Positions 52,589-61,848 of a DNA stretch of 64,000 nt are shown here, piece by piece. A model generated the notes under the pieces. The model was given only the letters and a program-made list of their open reading frames with translations, had not been told where the DNA came from and did not search any database. This stretch comes from Dorea sp. D27. Lineage in GTDB: Bacteria; Bacillota; Clostridia; Lachnospirales; Lachnospiraceae. Location: NCBI RefSeq assembly GCF_001185345.1, contig NZ_KQ236743.1, positions 260,372 to 324,371 on the forward strand. Direction: 5' to 3'. Both the position numbers and the translations under genes were made by a program. Each line of letters begins with the position of its first letter. The stretch's first letter is position 1.

Positions 52589-53365
52589 ATGAAAGTTGGA
52601 TTTATAGGAATGGGAAGCATGGCGCAGGCTATGATAGAAGGGTTCCTCAAATGCGGGGCGCTTGAAGGGCGGGACATATATGCCAGTGGCGGGAATTATG
52701 AGAGGCTTCAGAAGAACTGCAGAAGGTTTGGATGCAATCCATGCCGGACGAACGAAGATGTGATTAATAACTCTGATATGGTTGTCATCTCGCTGAAAGC
52801 CGATATGGTGGCGGATGTCATTCGTCCGCTCGCAGAGCTGATGAAAGGCAAGATAGTCATTTCCATCGCTGCCGGATATACGTTTGATACGTTCAGCGAC
52901 ATACTGGGCACAGACGTCCACTATATCTGTACGATACCAAATACTCCGGTATCCGTAGGGGAAGGTATTACCGTGTGTGAGGAGAGGCACTCTCTTGAAA
53001 AAGAGGAGTATGAGGCATTTTATACGTTGTTTTCTGCCATCGGACTGGTGCAGCCTGTAGAGACGGAACTTGTAGGGACAGCAGGTACCGTGGCGGGCTG
53101 CGGCCCTGCATTTGCCAGCATGTTTCTGGAGGCGCTGGGCGACGCGGGGGTCAAATACGGCCTGCCGAGGCGCACGGCATATGAGCTTGCCGCACAGATG
53201 CTCTGTGGAACCGGGAAGCTGTATACGGAGAAGAAGCAGCATCCGGGCGAGATGAAGGATGCGGTCTGTTCGCCTGGGGGGACGACGATAAGAGGCGTAT
53301 CTGCGCTGGAACGCGCCGGTTTCAGGGACGCGGTCATCTGTGCGGTAGACGAGATAGAAGGCTGA
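52589..53365 (+). CDS. proC: Pyrroline-5-carboxylate reductase
   Basis: 258 residues from ATG 52589 with AAGAGGAG upstream. Rossmann loop VGFIGMGSMAQAMIEGFL at 3-20, ISIAAGYTF near 92, TIPNTPVSVGEGI near 115, AGCGPAFASMFLEAL near 170 and SPGGTTIRGVSALERAGFRD near 229. It reduces P5C to proline. It is slightly short for the family (~270) but complete. The rest of the proline pathway is not nearby. Confidence 0.93.
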   Translation: MKVGFIGMGSMAQAMIEGFLKCGALEGRDIYASGGNYERLQKNCRRFGCNPCRTNEDVINNSDMVVISLKADMVADVIRPLAELMKGKIVISIAAGYTFDTFSDILGTDVHYICTIPNTPVSVGEGITVCEERHSLEKEEYEAFYTLFSAIGLVQPVETELVGTAGTVAGCGPAFASMFLEALGDAGVKYGLPRRTAYELAAQMLCGTGKLYTEKKQHPGEMKDAVCSPGGTTIRGVSALERAGFRDAVICAVDEIEG

Positions 53366-53407
53366 TTTTGCCGCGATACGGCAAAGCTGGATAAAGGAGT
53401 GGTAACG

Positions 53408-54577
53408 TTGAGATTTTTTCATTTGTCTGATTTACACATCGGCAGGCAGCTGCATCATTATAACTTGATGGAAGACCAGAGGAAAGTGCTCAAAGAAATA
53501 GCCTCATATGCGGCGAAGCTGCATCCGGACGCCGTGGTCATCGCAGGGGACATCTATGACAAGTCTGTGCCATCCGCAGAGGCGGTCACGGTATTTGATG
53601 AGTTTCTGACAGCATTGTCCGCTGTAGAACCATCCATACCGATATTGATAATAAGCGGCAATCATGACTCGCCGGAACGGCTCAGCTATGCGTCCGGATT
53701 TTTAAAGGCACATCATATCTTTGTGGCGGGAACGGCTCCCGAACATGGTGGGGAACATCTTCCCACGGTAACGCTCACGGATGAATTTGGGGAAGTGGAT
53801 TTTTATCTGCTTCCATTTTTAAAGCCTTCTTATGTCAAGGACGTATGGGAAGAGGATGCGCCGGAAAGCAGCAGCGAAGCAGTACGAATGCTCATTGAGC
53901 GGGAGGACATTGATTTTGCGGGACGCAGGAATGTGCTTATATCCCACCAGTTTTATACAGGGGAGGGGATTGAACCCGGCACATGCGATTCTGAGACGGT
54001 TGCGGTGGGAGGTATCGACAATGTGGACACCGGTCCGGTAAAGCCGTTTGATTACGTGGCGCTCGGTCATCTGCACGGAGCCCAGATAGTCGGGGAAAAC
54101 CATATACAATATTGCGGTACTCCTATGAAGTATTCCGTCAGCGAGCATGCACATAATAAATCGCTTGCTATGGTTATTTTGCGGGAGAAAGGAGAAGAGG
54201 CAGAGGTTGTCAGACTGCCGCTTCATGCAGTGAGGGATGTTCGGAAAAAGAGGGGGATGCTTCGGGAAATCCTCAGCCAGCCTCAGGAGGATGGCCGGGA
54301 TGATTACGTGAGCATAACGCTGACGGACGAGACGGAACCGTATAAGCCGAAGGAACAGCTGGAGAAAATATATTCTCATATTCTGGAAGTACGGATCGAC
54401 AATGAGCGGATAAGGCAGAAGCTGACAGAATTTGATGAAGAGATCATATTAAAAAGCCCTATGGACACATTTGGCGATTTTTACGCGGAGATACAAGGAA
54501 GAGAGCTGGGCGATGAAGAAGTAGAGCTTCTGGAGCAGGTAATAGATAGGGCATTAGAAGAGGAGAACTACAGATGA
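53408..54577 (+). CDS. sbcD: Nuclease SbcCD subunit D (Mre11-like)
   Basis: 389 residues from TTG 53408, chosen because AAAGGAG is 8 nt upstream and the protein then begins RFFHLSDLHIG. Metallophosphoesterase motifs: DLHIGRQL near 8, IAGDIYDKSVPSAEAV near 47, ISGNHDSPERL near 83, SHQFYTG near 180 and LGHLHGAQI near 220. With SbcC it cuts DNA hairpins and palindromes and processes protein-blocked ends. It overlaps sbcC by 4 nt. Confidence 0.94.
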   Translation: MRFFHLSDLHIGRQLHHYNLMEDQRKVLKEIASYAAKLHPDAVVIAGDIYDKSVPSAEAVTVFDEFLTALSAVEPSIPILIISGNHDSPERLSYASGFLKAHHIFVAGTAPEHGGEHLPTVTLTDEFGEVDFYLLPFLKPSYVKDVWEEDAPESSSEAVRMLIEREDIDFAGRRNVLISHQFYTGEGIEPGTCDSETVAVGGIDNVDTGPVKPFDYVALGHLHGAQIVGENHIQYCGTPMKYSVSEHAHNKSLAMVILREKGEEAEVVRLPLHAVRDVRKKRGMLREILSQPQEDGRDDYVSITLTDETEPYKPKEQLEKIYSHILEVRIDNERIRQKLTEFDEEIILKSPMDTFGDFYAEIQGRELGDEEVELLEQVIDRALEEENYR

Positions 54578-57500
54578 AGCCATTGAGATTAGTGATGTCG
54601 GCCTTTGGTTCGTATGCAGGCAGGACGGTGCTTGATTTCACCAAAGTGCAGGCAGGAATTTTTCTGATTACGGGTGACACGGGGGCTGGAAAGACGACCA
54701 TATTCGATGCGGTCACTTATGCGCTTTATGACCAGACGAGCGGGGGCAGACGGGACGGCAGCATGATGCGCAGCCAATACGCTTCCGAAGATATGGAGAC
54801 TTATGTAGAGTATACATTTTCTTACCGTGCGGATGTGTATACTGTCCGCAGGAATCCGGAGTATATGCGGCTTGGCAGGCGACGCCATGCCGACGGCTCC
54901 CCCCGCCTTGTCAAAGAAGCCCCGAAGGTAGGGCTCACGTTGCCAGACGGTAAAGCATATCATGGCAGGAAGCGGGAGATTGACCAGAAGATTGCGGATA
55001 TCATCGGCCTGGATGCTGACCAGTTTACCCAGATAGCGATGATAGCACAGGGAGACTTTCTGAAGCTGCTGCATGCAGAATCTAAGGAACGTAAGAAAAT
55101 ATTCACTAAAATATTTCATACGCGGCTTTATTACCGTGTGCAGGAAGAATTGAAGCGGCAGGCGTCAGAGCTGTACAGCGAGCTGGAGGATAATACGAAA
55201 AGTGTACGGCGGGAGGCGGAAAGGGCAGAATGTGAGACAGACAGCCTGTACAGTGAAGAATGGACGGCTCTTAAGAACCTTCCTATTCCAGACAGGGAGG
55301 AGACGCTTCGTCTGCTCGGCCTTATCATCAAAGAAGGAACCGAGAAAGAGAAGCTTAAGAATAGGGAGGCAGTCCATCTGCAGGAACAGCTTGACATAAT
55401 CAACGGCGCAATGAAAGAAGGGGAGACGCTGAACCGTCTTTTTCAGGCTTACGAAGAGGCGCGGGAAGAAGAAAGGGTGCTTCTGGATGAGAAAGAGGCT
55501 TTCCGTAAGATATCGGCTGATGTGGCGTGTGCCCGTAGGGTGGAAAAAGTACGGCTGAAAGAGACGGAGCTAAAGCGCATAAAAGCCACGGCGGAGGAGT
55601 CTGGCCAGAACCTTGTCCGGCTGGAAAGAAAGGGAAAGGAAGCAATAGAGGCGGCACGTATAGCGGCGGAGGAGGAAGAACGGGCGGAGGAAGAGCTCAG
55701 GCTGAAAGAACCTGAATTTGCAGAAGTGGTCATGCGGCTGAGAGACGCGATGCAGCAGTACGATGAGCTGGAGCTGTATGAGTCGGAGACGGTACGGCTG
55801 TCGGGGCTCCTGGGTGAAACGAGAAGCCGGTGCCTCAGGTTGGAGGAAGAAGCACAAACGCTTGAGGCATACTGTGGCAGCCTTAAGAAAGAGCAGGAAG
55901 AGCTGTCTGGCAGTCAGACGGAAAAGGAACGGCTGTCCGCAAAAGAGAAGGGTCTGGCCGATAGGGCGCGGGAGATTGAAGCGCTCGTACAGGCGGCTCA
56001 GAATATCCATAAGCTTGTTATGGCATGTGAAGCAAAACAGCGGCATGAGATGGAATGCTCTGCAGCTTACCGGAATATGCTGGAGCTTTATGAACGAAAA
56101 TACCGGGCGTTTCTGGACGAACAGGCAGGCATATTGGCGGGCAGCCTCGTTAAAGGATGCCCCTGCCCTGTGTGTGGCTCCTGCGAACATCCGGACCCTG
56201 CGCTGCTGTCCGAAGCCGCTCCGTCACAGGAAGAGGTCGAGAAGGCAAAGGCATTGAGGGACGAAGCAGAACGGGTACGTCAAAGCGCGGCAAACGGCTT
56301 GCAGGAGATGGCAGGAAGGCTTCGGACGGAAAGAGAAGTATTTGCCAGGGCGTATGGGAGGCTGTTCGGTATGGAGGAACCGGCAGACTGCGAGGAGAAT
56401 CTTCATGATTTGGAGATAAGGATTAAGGCGGCAGGTGAAACGTGCCATAAGGATATGGAAGATATAAAGCAGGCGCTTTTGCGGACAGAAAGGAATGTCA
56501 GCCGTTACGCTTTTGTGCACGCAGAATATGAAAAGACAGAGCGTAAGCTTGCACAGATGCAGAGCGAGATAAAAGACATTGCCGGGAGGCTGCGGCAGCT
56601 GGAGGGCGAGTATGGCCGTCAGAGCACATTGGCTGAAGAAAGGAAAAAGAAGCTTGACTTCCGCTCAAAGGAAGAGGCTGAAAAAAGGCGAAAGGAAGCC
56701 GCTCATCAGCTCGAAGAATTAAGAAGGCGTCTCAATCTGGCACGGGAACACCATCAGAAGATATTGCACGAACTAAAAAGGATCGAAGGTGAACGGGATG
56801 GTGAATTAAAGCGCACGGAACAGTTAGATGTGCTGTGCCGAAAAGCGGAAGAGACTTACAGGCATACCCTTGTGGAAGAAGGATTCCCATCGGAAGAAGA
56901 GTATGTGAGGAAAAAAGGGCTCTTAGATGTGCAGGAGGAGATGGCAGCTGCCCTCCGACGATACGAAGAGCGGGAGAGAGAGAATAATGCGGCACTTCAG
57001 CTTCTCGGGGCACAGGTAGAGGGGAAGAAGAAGGTGGATATGGAAACTCTTAGAGAAGAAGCAGATAAACTCGCCCTTGAGATTGAAGGTCTGAGAGGAG
57101 AACAGATGCGGCTCGGCGGGATAAACAGCAAGAACAGGGAGATAAAAGAAGAACTGAGAAAGACGTTTGAAAGGAAGGGCGGGCTGCAGAAACGCTATGA
57201 GATGGTCGGAAACCTGAGCCGTACAGCCAACGGGAATCTGAGTGGCTCGGTCAAGCTGGACTTTGAGACGTATGTACAGCGGCAGTATTTCAAACAAATC
57301 ATCCAGGCGGCGAACAAGAGGCTCGTGCAGATGACGAACAACGGATTCCTATTGCAGTGCAGGGATTTGAAAAATCTCAAGAGCCAGGGACAGGCAGGTT
57401 TGGATCTGGACATCCTGCATCTGCTCAGCGGCGCGGTGCGGGACGTGAAGACGCTGTCGGGCGGCGAGTCGTTCATGGCAGCCTTATGTATGGCGCTTGG

Positions 57501-57747
57501 TCTGGCGGATATTGTACAGAATACGGCTGGAGCAGTCCATCTCGATACGATGTTCGTGGATGAAGGCTTTGGTTCCCTTGATGATACGTCTAGGGAACAG
57601 GCAATCAGAGTTCTGAACGAGCTGGCCGGAGACAGCAGGCTCGTCGGAATCATTTCACACGTAAATGAGCTGAAAGAGCAGATTGATCATAAGCTCGTAG
57701 TGGCTAAGACAGAAAAAGGCAGCAGCGTACGCTGGTCTTTTGACTAA
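54574..57747 (+). CDS. sbcC: Nuclease SbcCD subunit C (Rad50-like ATPase)
   Basis: 1057 residues. N-terminal Walker A GDTGAGKTTIFDAVTYALYD near 31; long coiled coils on both sides of the zinc hook CPCPVCGSCEH near 529; C-terminal signature LSGGESFMAALCMALGLAD near 963 and Walker B TMFVDEGFGSLD near 997. It forms the SbcCD complex with the product of the overlapping upstream gene. Worth noting here since SbcCD removes long palindromes, and the window contains several. Confidence 0.95.
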   Translation: MKPLRLVMSAFGSYAGRTVLDFTKVQAGIFLITGDTGAGKTTIFDAVTYALYDQTSGGRRDGSMMRSQYASEDMETYVEYTFSYRADVYTVRRNPEYMRLGRRRHADGSPRLVKEAPKVGLTLPDGKAYHGRKREIDQKIADIIGLDADQFTQIAMIAQGDFLKLLHAESKERKKIFTKIFHTRLYYRVQEELKRQASELYSELEDNTKSVRREAERAECETDSLYSEEWTALKNLPIPDREETLRLLGLIIKEGTEKEKLKNREAVHLQEQLDIINGAMKEGETLNRLFQAYEEAREEERVLLDEKEAFRKISADVACARRVEKVRLKETELKRIKATAEESGQNLVRLERKGKEAIEAARIAAEEEERAEEELRLKEPEFAEVVMRLRDAMQQYDELELYESETVRLSGLLGETRSRCLRLEEEAQTLEAYCGSLKKEQEELSGSQTEKERLSAKEKGLADRAREIEALVQAAQNIHKLVMACEAKQRHEMECSAAYRNMLELYERKYRAFLDEQAGILAGSLVKGCPCPVCGSCEHPDPALLSEAAPSQEEVEKAKALRDEAERVRQSAANGLQEMAGRLRTEREVFARAYGRLFGMEEPADCEENLHDLEIRIKAAGETCHKDMEDIKQALLRTERNVSRYAFVHAEYEKTERKLAQMQSEIKDIAGRLRQLEGEYGRQSTLAEERKKKLDFRSKEEAEKRRKEAAHQLEELRRRLNLAREHHQKILHELKRIEGERDGELKRTEQLDVLCRKAEETYRHTLVEEGFPSEEEYVRKKGLLDVQEEMAAALRRYEERERENNAALQLLGAQVEGKKKVDMETLREEADKLALEIEGLRGEQMRLGGINSKNREIKEELRKTFERKGGLQKRYEMVGNLSRTANGNLSGSVKLDFETYVQRQYFKQIIQAANKRLVQMTNNGFLLQCRDLKNLKSQGQAGLDLDILHLLSGAVRDVKTLSGGESFMAALCMALGLADIVQNTAGAVHLDTMFVDEGFGSLDDTSREQAIRVLNELAGDSRLVGIISHVNELKEQIDHKLVVAKTEKGSSVRWSFD

Positions 57748-57764
57748 AAAGAGGAGTGGTGACT

Positions 57765-58445
57765 ATGAAAGGAAGGCAGCCATATACAGCTGCGGTGCCC
57801 ATTCATGAGACATTCAGGATAGCGGCACTGCTCGCTGTCGTAGGAGGGTTTCTGGACGCATACACCTATATGTTAAGAGGAGGCGTGTTTGCCAACGCAC
57901 AGACAGGAAACATGGTATTGCTCGGCGTATACGCAGCACAAGGGAGATACCGCCAGGCAGGGTACTGTATCATCCCTATATTGGCATTCGCTCTCGGAGT
58001 ATTTATAACAGAAGTATTTAAAAAATATTTTACAGAGAAAGAATTTAATATATATGAACACTGGATAATAGCAATAGAAATTATATTATTGACTATCGTA
58101 GGATTTGTGCCTGGTACTGTGCCCGACGGCGTGGTAAATGTGACCATCTCGTTCGTCTGCTCTCTTCAGGTCAACAGCTTTCGTAAAATGAAAAATCTGC
58201 CGTACGCTTCGACCATGTGTACCGGCAACCTGCGGTCCGGGACAGAGAAAATCTTCCAGTTCATAATCAACAAAGAAAAGAGAGCCGGAACACAGGCAGC
58301 ACACTACTTTGGAATCATCCTGCTGTTCATACTGGGAGCGGTAGCAGGTACAATCCTTGCACTGCTGTGGGGGATACAGAGCATATGGTGCTGCTGCATA
58401 CTCCTGAGCATCGTATTCGTGACAATGTGTCTGACAATTCGTTGA
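57765..58445 (+). CDS. DUF1275 (YoaK-like) membrane protein
   Basis: 226 residues from ATG 57765 with AAGAGGAG 8 nt upstream. Six or seven hydrophobic segments. GGFLDAYTYMLRGGVFANAQ, then TGNMVLLGV (near 24-52) and YASTMCTGNLRSGTEKIFQF (near 147-166) are the DUF1275 marks. Family function is unknown; many members are predicted transporters. The stop codon forms the start of the palindrome at 58443. Confidence 0.88.
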   Translation: MKGRQPYTAAVPIHETFRIAALLAVVGGFLDAYTYMLRGGVFANAQTGNMVLLGVYAAQGRYRQAGYCIIPILAFALGVFITEVFKKYFTEKEFNIYEHWIIAIEIILLTIVGFVPGTVPDGVVNVTISFVCSLQVNSFRKMKNLPYASTMCTGNLRSGTEKIFQFIINKEKRAGTQAAHYFGIILLFILGAVAGTILALLWGIQSIWCCCILLSIVFVTMCLTIR

Positions 58446-58479
58446 ATTTTGAAAGGGGTCTGACCCCTTTCAAAATTCA
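58443..58479. repeat. 37-bp palindrome between convergent stops
   Basis: 18-bp perfect arms around a single central T, containing GAAAGGGGTC/GACCCCTTTC. It begins with the TGA of the DUF1275 gene and ends directly at the pyrG stop. It is a shorter relative of the palindrome at 42402-42457 and likely a bidirectional terminator. Confidence 0.88.
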
Positions 58480-60087
58480 TCAATTATTCTGATAATTTAG
58501 CGCTGCTTCTATGAAGCCTTTGAACAGTGGATGCGGTCTGTTTGGCCTTGATTTTAATTCCGGGTGTGCCTGGGTTGCGATGAACCATGGATGTCCGGGT
58601 ATTTCTATCATTTCCACGATGTTGCCGTCTGGCGAGAGGCCGGACAGCTTCATGCCGTGGCTGGTTAGCTCTTCCCGGTAGTCGTTATTCACTTCGTAGC
58701 GGTGGCGGTGCCGTTCTTTGATTTCTTCCGTGCCATACAGTCTGTAAGCTTTGGATGTTTTGTCCAATACACACGGATAAGAGCCGAGCCGAAGCGTACC
58801 GCCGATATCTTCCACGCCGATTTGGTCGGGCATGATGTGTATGACAGGATGGGTCGTGTCAGGATTGAGCTCTGCACTGTGGGCGTCACGGAAACCGAGC
58901 ACATTTTGTGCAAACTCTACGATAGACAGCTGCATGCCGAGACAGAGCCCGAGGAAGGGGACATTGTGCGTACGGGCATACCGGATTGCCTCCAGTTTGC
59001 CCTCTATCCCACGGTGCCCAAACCCGCCCGGGACGAGGATACCGCTTACATCATGGAAAAGCTCGTCTACATTGTCTGTATGGACTGCCTCGGAATCGAT
59101 CCATTTGATATCTACCGTTGCACGGCTGAAGATTCCACCGTGCTTCAGCGCCTCTACTACGCTGATATAGGCATCGTGGAGCTGGATATATTTGCCGACT
59201 AATGCTATGGTAACTTCTGTGTTGGGATGGCACAGGTAGTCGACCATCTCTTCCCAGTCTTTCAGATCCGGCTCCGGGCACGGGAGATTCAGGCATTCAC
59301 ACACGACATTGGCAAGCCTTTCCTTTTCCATCGCAAGCGGGGCTTCATAGAGATATTCCACGTCCAGGTTCTGGAGCACATGGCTGGCCGGGACATTGCA
59401 GAACAGAGCAATCTTATCTTTGATGCCCGCATCGAGCGGATATTCGGAACGGCAGACAATGATATCCGGCTGGATACCCATCCCCTGCAGGTCTTTTACG
59501 CTTGCCTGCGTCGGCTTCGTCTTCATCTCCTGAGAGGCACGCAGATAAGGGATGAGGGTGACATGAATCAGTATGACATTTTCTCGCCCTTTCTCGTGCT
59601 GAAACTGCCGGATTGCCTCGAGAAAAGGCTGGCTTTCGATGTCACCGACGGTTCCCCCTACTTCTATTATGGCTATCTCCGTACGCTCTGCGGATGGGTT
59701 GCGGTAGAAACGCCCCTTTATTTCATTTGTGATGTGCGGGATTACCTGCACAGTGCCTCCGCCAAAGTCGCCGCGGCGTTCCTTCTGGAGTACGGACCAG
59801 TAGATTTTACCGGTAGTTACATTGGAATTCTTGCTCAGGCTTTCATCGATGAACCTCTCATAATGCCCGAGGTCAAGATCCGTCTCCGCGCCGTCATCTG
59901 TCACGAATACTTCGCCGTGCTGTACCGGGTTCATCGTACCGGGATCTATATTGATATAAGGATCGAATTTCTGCATGGTCACCGTGTAGCCGCGGGCCTT
60001 GAGCAGCCGTCCAAGGGAGGCCGCTGTAATCCCCTTGCCGAGTCCTGACACGACTCCGCCTGTAACGAATACGTATTTTACTGCCAT
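58480..60087 (-). CDS. pyrG: CTP synthase
   Basis: 535 residues, family length. Synthetase part: [20 protein letters not shown] at 7-26, [20 protein letters not shown] near 40, [18 protein letters not shown] near 142. Glutaminase part: [15 protein letters not shown] near 354, nucleophile Cys in LGLCLGMQL near 382, and His/Glu in [14 protein letters not shown] near 510. Makes CTP from UTP and glutamine. Start ATG has AGGAGG upstream. The leader holds a 13-bp inverted repeat. Confidence 0.97.
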   Translation of the reverse strand: MAVKYVFVTGGVVSGLGKGITAASLGRLLKARGYTVTMQKFDPYINIDPGTMNPVQHGEVFVTDDGAETDLDLGHYERFIDESLSKNSNVTTGKIYWSVLQKERRGDFGGGTVQVIPHITNEIKGRFYRNPSAERTEIAIIEVGGTVGDIESQPFLEAIRQFQHEKGRENVILIHVTLIPYLRASQEMKTKPTQASVKDLQGMGIQPDIIVCRSEYPLDAGIKDKIALFCNVPASHVLQNLDVEYLYEAPLAMEKERLANVVCECLNLPCPEPDLKDWEEMVDYLCHPNTEVTIALVGKYIQLHDAYISVVEALKHGGIFSRATVDIKWIDSEAVHTDNVDELFHDVSGILVPGGFGHRGIEGKLEAIRYARTHNVPFLGLCLGMQLSIVEFAQNVLGFRDAHSAELNPDTTHPVIHIMPDQIGVEDIGGTLRLGSYPCVLDKTSKAYRLYGTEEIKERHRHRYEVNNDYREELTSHGMKLSGLSPDGNIVEMIEIPGHPWFIATQAHPELKSRPNRPHPLFKGFIEAALNYQNN

Positions 60088-60112
60088 ATGTTCCTCCTTC
60101 TATAAAATGTTT

Positions 60113-60158
60113 TAGCCTAAGCTAATCTTATCGCAATTGATATCCTTAGCTTAGGCTA
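60113..60158 (-). promoter_or_regulatory. Inverted repeat in the pyrG leader
   Basis: TAGCCTAAGCTAA (60113-60125) and its exact complement TTAGCTTAGGCTA (60146-60158), 20-nt loop. A TATAAT on the minus strand at 60193-60188 would place this hairpin at about +25 of the pyrG mRNA. There is no strong U run after it. It may be a leader control hairpin or a DNA operator. Confidence 0.55.
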
Positions 60159-60188
60159 TGTAATGTTGGTGAAAAAAATACTTATCTA

Positions 60189-61682
60189 TTATATACCTTT
60201 CCCATTAAAAAATACAGAACTTTTTTCAAATTTTGCCTCAAAGGTGGCCTGGATAGACAGCTTCTTGAACTGCTTCATGTCAACGGAACCTACCATGACA
60301 GACGTATGGGCCTGGCAGCCTTTCAATTTTGGAATCTGGTCAAGAGCAAGCTGGGCAGTCTCGTCATTTGCAGCACTGACCGAAAGTGCAATCAATACTT
60401 CATCCGTGTGCAGACGCGGATTACGGCTGCCGAGATACTGAGTTTTCAGCTTCTGGATCGGCTCGATTGCATCCGGCGATATGACATGCAGCTCGTGGTC
60501 GATACCGGCCAGCTCCTTCAGCGCATTGAGCAGAAGGGCCGCGGATGCGCCCAACAGGTTAGACGTCTTGCCTGTAATCATACGTCCGTCGTGCAGCTGG
60601 AGAGCCGCCGCCGGTGATCCTGTCTCCTGGGCCCGCTGCAATGCGGCGTCCACGACCGGCCGGTCATGGACCGTGATGCCGGCCTGGTTCATGAGCATCT
60701 CTATCTTGTAAGCCTCATCATCCGGGCAGACACCGACGAGGAGGCGCCGGAGGGAATCGTAATAACGGCGGATAATCTCCTGGCAGGACGCTGCCTTGCA
60801 CACATCATCATCGCAGATACAGTTGCCGGCCATATTTACGCCCATGTCGGTCGGGGATTTGTATGGGCTCTTCCCATAAATGCGTTCGAACATGGCGTTC
60901 AGCACAGGGAATATCTCTACATCGCGATTATAGTTGACTGTCGTCTTGCCGTATGCTTCCAGATGGAAAGGATCTATCATGTTGACGTCATTAAGGTCTG
61001 CGGTAGCTGCCTCGTATGCCAGATTGACCGGGTGCTTCAGCGGTATGTTCCAGATAGGAAATGTCTCAAATTTGGCATAGCCCGCGCTTATCCCACGTTT
61101 ATGTTCCAGATAGAGCTGGGACAGGCATACCGCCATCTTTCCGCTGCCGGGTCCCGGGGCGGTGACGACGACGAGAGGCCTCGACGTCTCTATAAAATCA
61201 TTTTTACCATATCCTTCATCGCTGACGATGAACGGTACATTAGAAGGGTAGCCGGATATCACATAATGCCTGTATACTTTTATACCCAGCTTTTCCAGCC
61301 GGTTTATAAACAGATCCGCACTGCTCTGCCCACTGTATTTCGTGATGACGACACTGCCTACGTAGAGTCCGTTTTCGCGGTAGGCGTGCATAAGCCGCAG
61401 GACGTCGGAATCATAAGTGATGCCAAGGTCGCCGCGGACTTTGTTTTTCTCGATATCCTCAGCGCTGATTACGATGATGATTTCCGCCTGGTCGGAAAGC
61501 TGCTTGAGCATGCGCAGCTTACTGTCCGGCTGAAATCCCGGAAGTACGCGGGAGGCATGATAGTCATCGAAAAGTTTTCCTCCAAATTCCAGATACAGCT
61601 TGTTGTCAAACTGGTCGATGCGCTCCCGGATATGGGCTGACTGCATTTTCAAGTATTTTTCATTGTCAAAACCTTTTTTCAT
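60189..61682 (-). CDS. DUF1846 family protein
   Basis: 497 residues from the ATG at 61682 (AAGAGGGAATTTACGA upstream), the usual DUF1846 size. Seen: FDNEKYLKMQSAHIRERIDQ, FDNKLYLEFGGKLFDDYHAS near 25-45, VVTAPGPGSGKMAVCLSQLY near 170 (a P-loop-like glycine-rich segment) and GTPP-like CICDDDVCKAASCQEIIRRY near 290. A structure is known for a family member, but the function is not settled. It lies before pyrG on the same strand and divergent from ftsH. Confidence 0.9.
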   Translation of the reverse strand: MKKGFDNEKYLKMQSAHIRERIDQFDNKLYLEFGGKLFDDYHASRVLPGFQPDSKLRMLKQLSDQAEIIIVISAEDIEKNKVRGDLGITYDSDVLRLMHAYRENGLYVGSVVITKYSGQSSADLFINRLEKLGIKVYRHYVISGYPSNVPFIVSDEGYGKNDFIETSRPLVVVTAPGPGSGKMAVCLSQLYLEHKRGISAGYAKFETFPIWNIPLKHPVNLAYEAATADLNDVNMIDPFHLEAYGKTTVNYNRDVEIFPVLNAMFERIYGKSPYKSPTDMGVNMAGNCICDDDVCKAASCQEIIRRYYDSLRRLLVGVCPDDEAYKIEMLMNQAGITVHDRPVVDAALQRAQETGSPAAALQLHDGRMITGKTSNLLGASAALLLNALKELAGIDHELHVISPDAIEPIQKLKTQYLGSRNPRLHTDEVLIALSVSAANDETAQLALDQIPKLKGCQAHTSVMVGSVDMKQFKKLSIQATFEAKFEKSSVFFNGKGI

Positions 61683-61795
61683 TCGTAAATTCCCTCTTAA
61701 TTCCTTTAAATTAGCTATCACATCAGTATAAGCAATCTCATTCCAAGTATACTACAAGATATAGGAAGTTTACAATCTTTTCATAATGTTTTTAT

Positions 61796-61824
61796 TGATT
61801 TCTAAGTAGGCTGTCCGTATAATG
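61796..61824 (+). promoter_or_regulatory. ftsH promoter
   Basis: TTGATT (61796-61801), 17-nt spacer, TATAAT (61819-61824), 24 nt before the ATG at 61849. Confidence 0.7.
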
Positions 61825-61848
61825 AAAGAGTGATGCAGGAGGATAAAA

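Noticed and set aside
59227-60048. 273-codon plus-strand open frame
   Set aside because: Antisense to the well-supported pyrG gene; no recognisable protein sense.
60666-61640. 324-codon plus-strand open frame
   Set aside because: Antisense to the DUF1846 gene; no motif or ribosome site.
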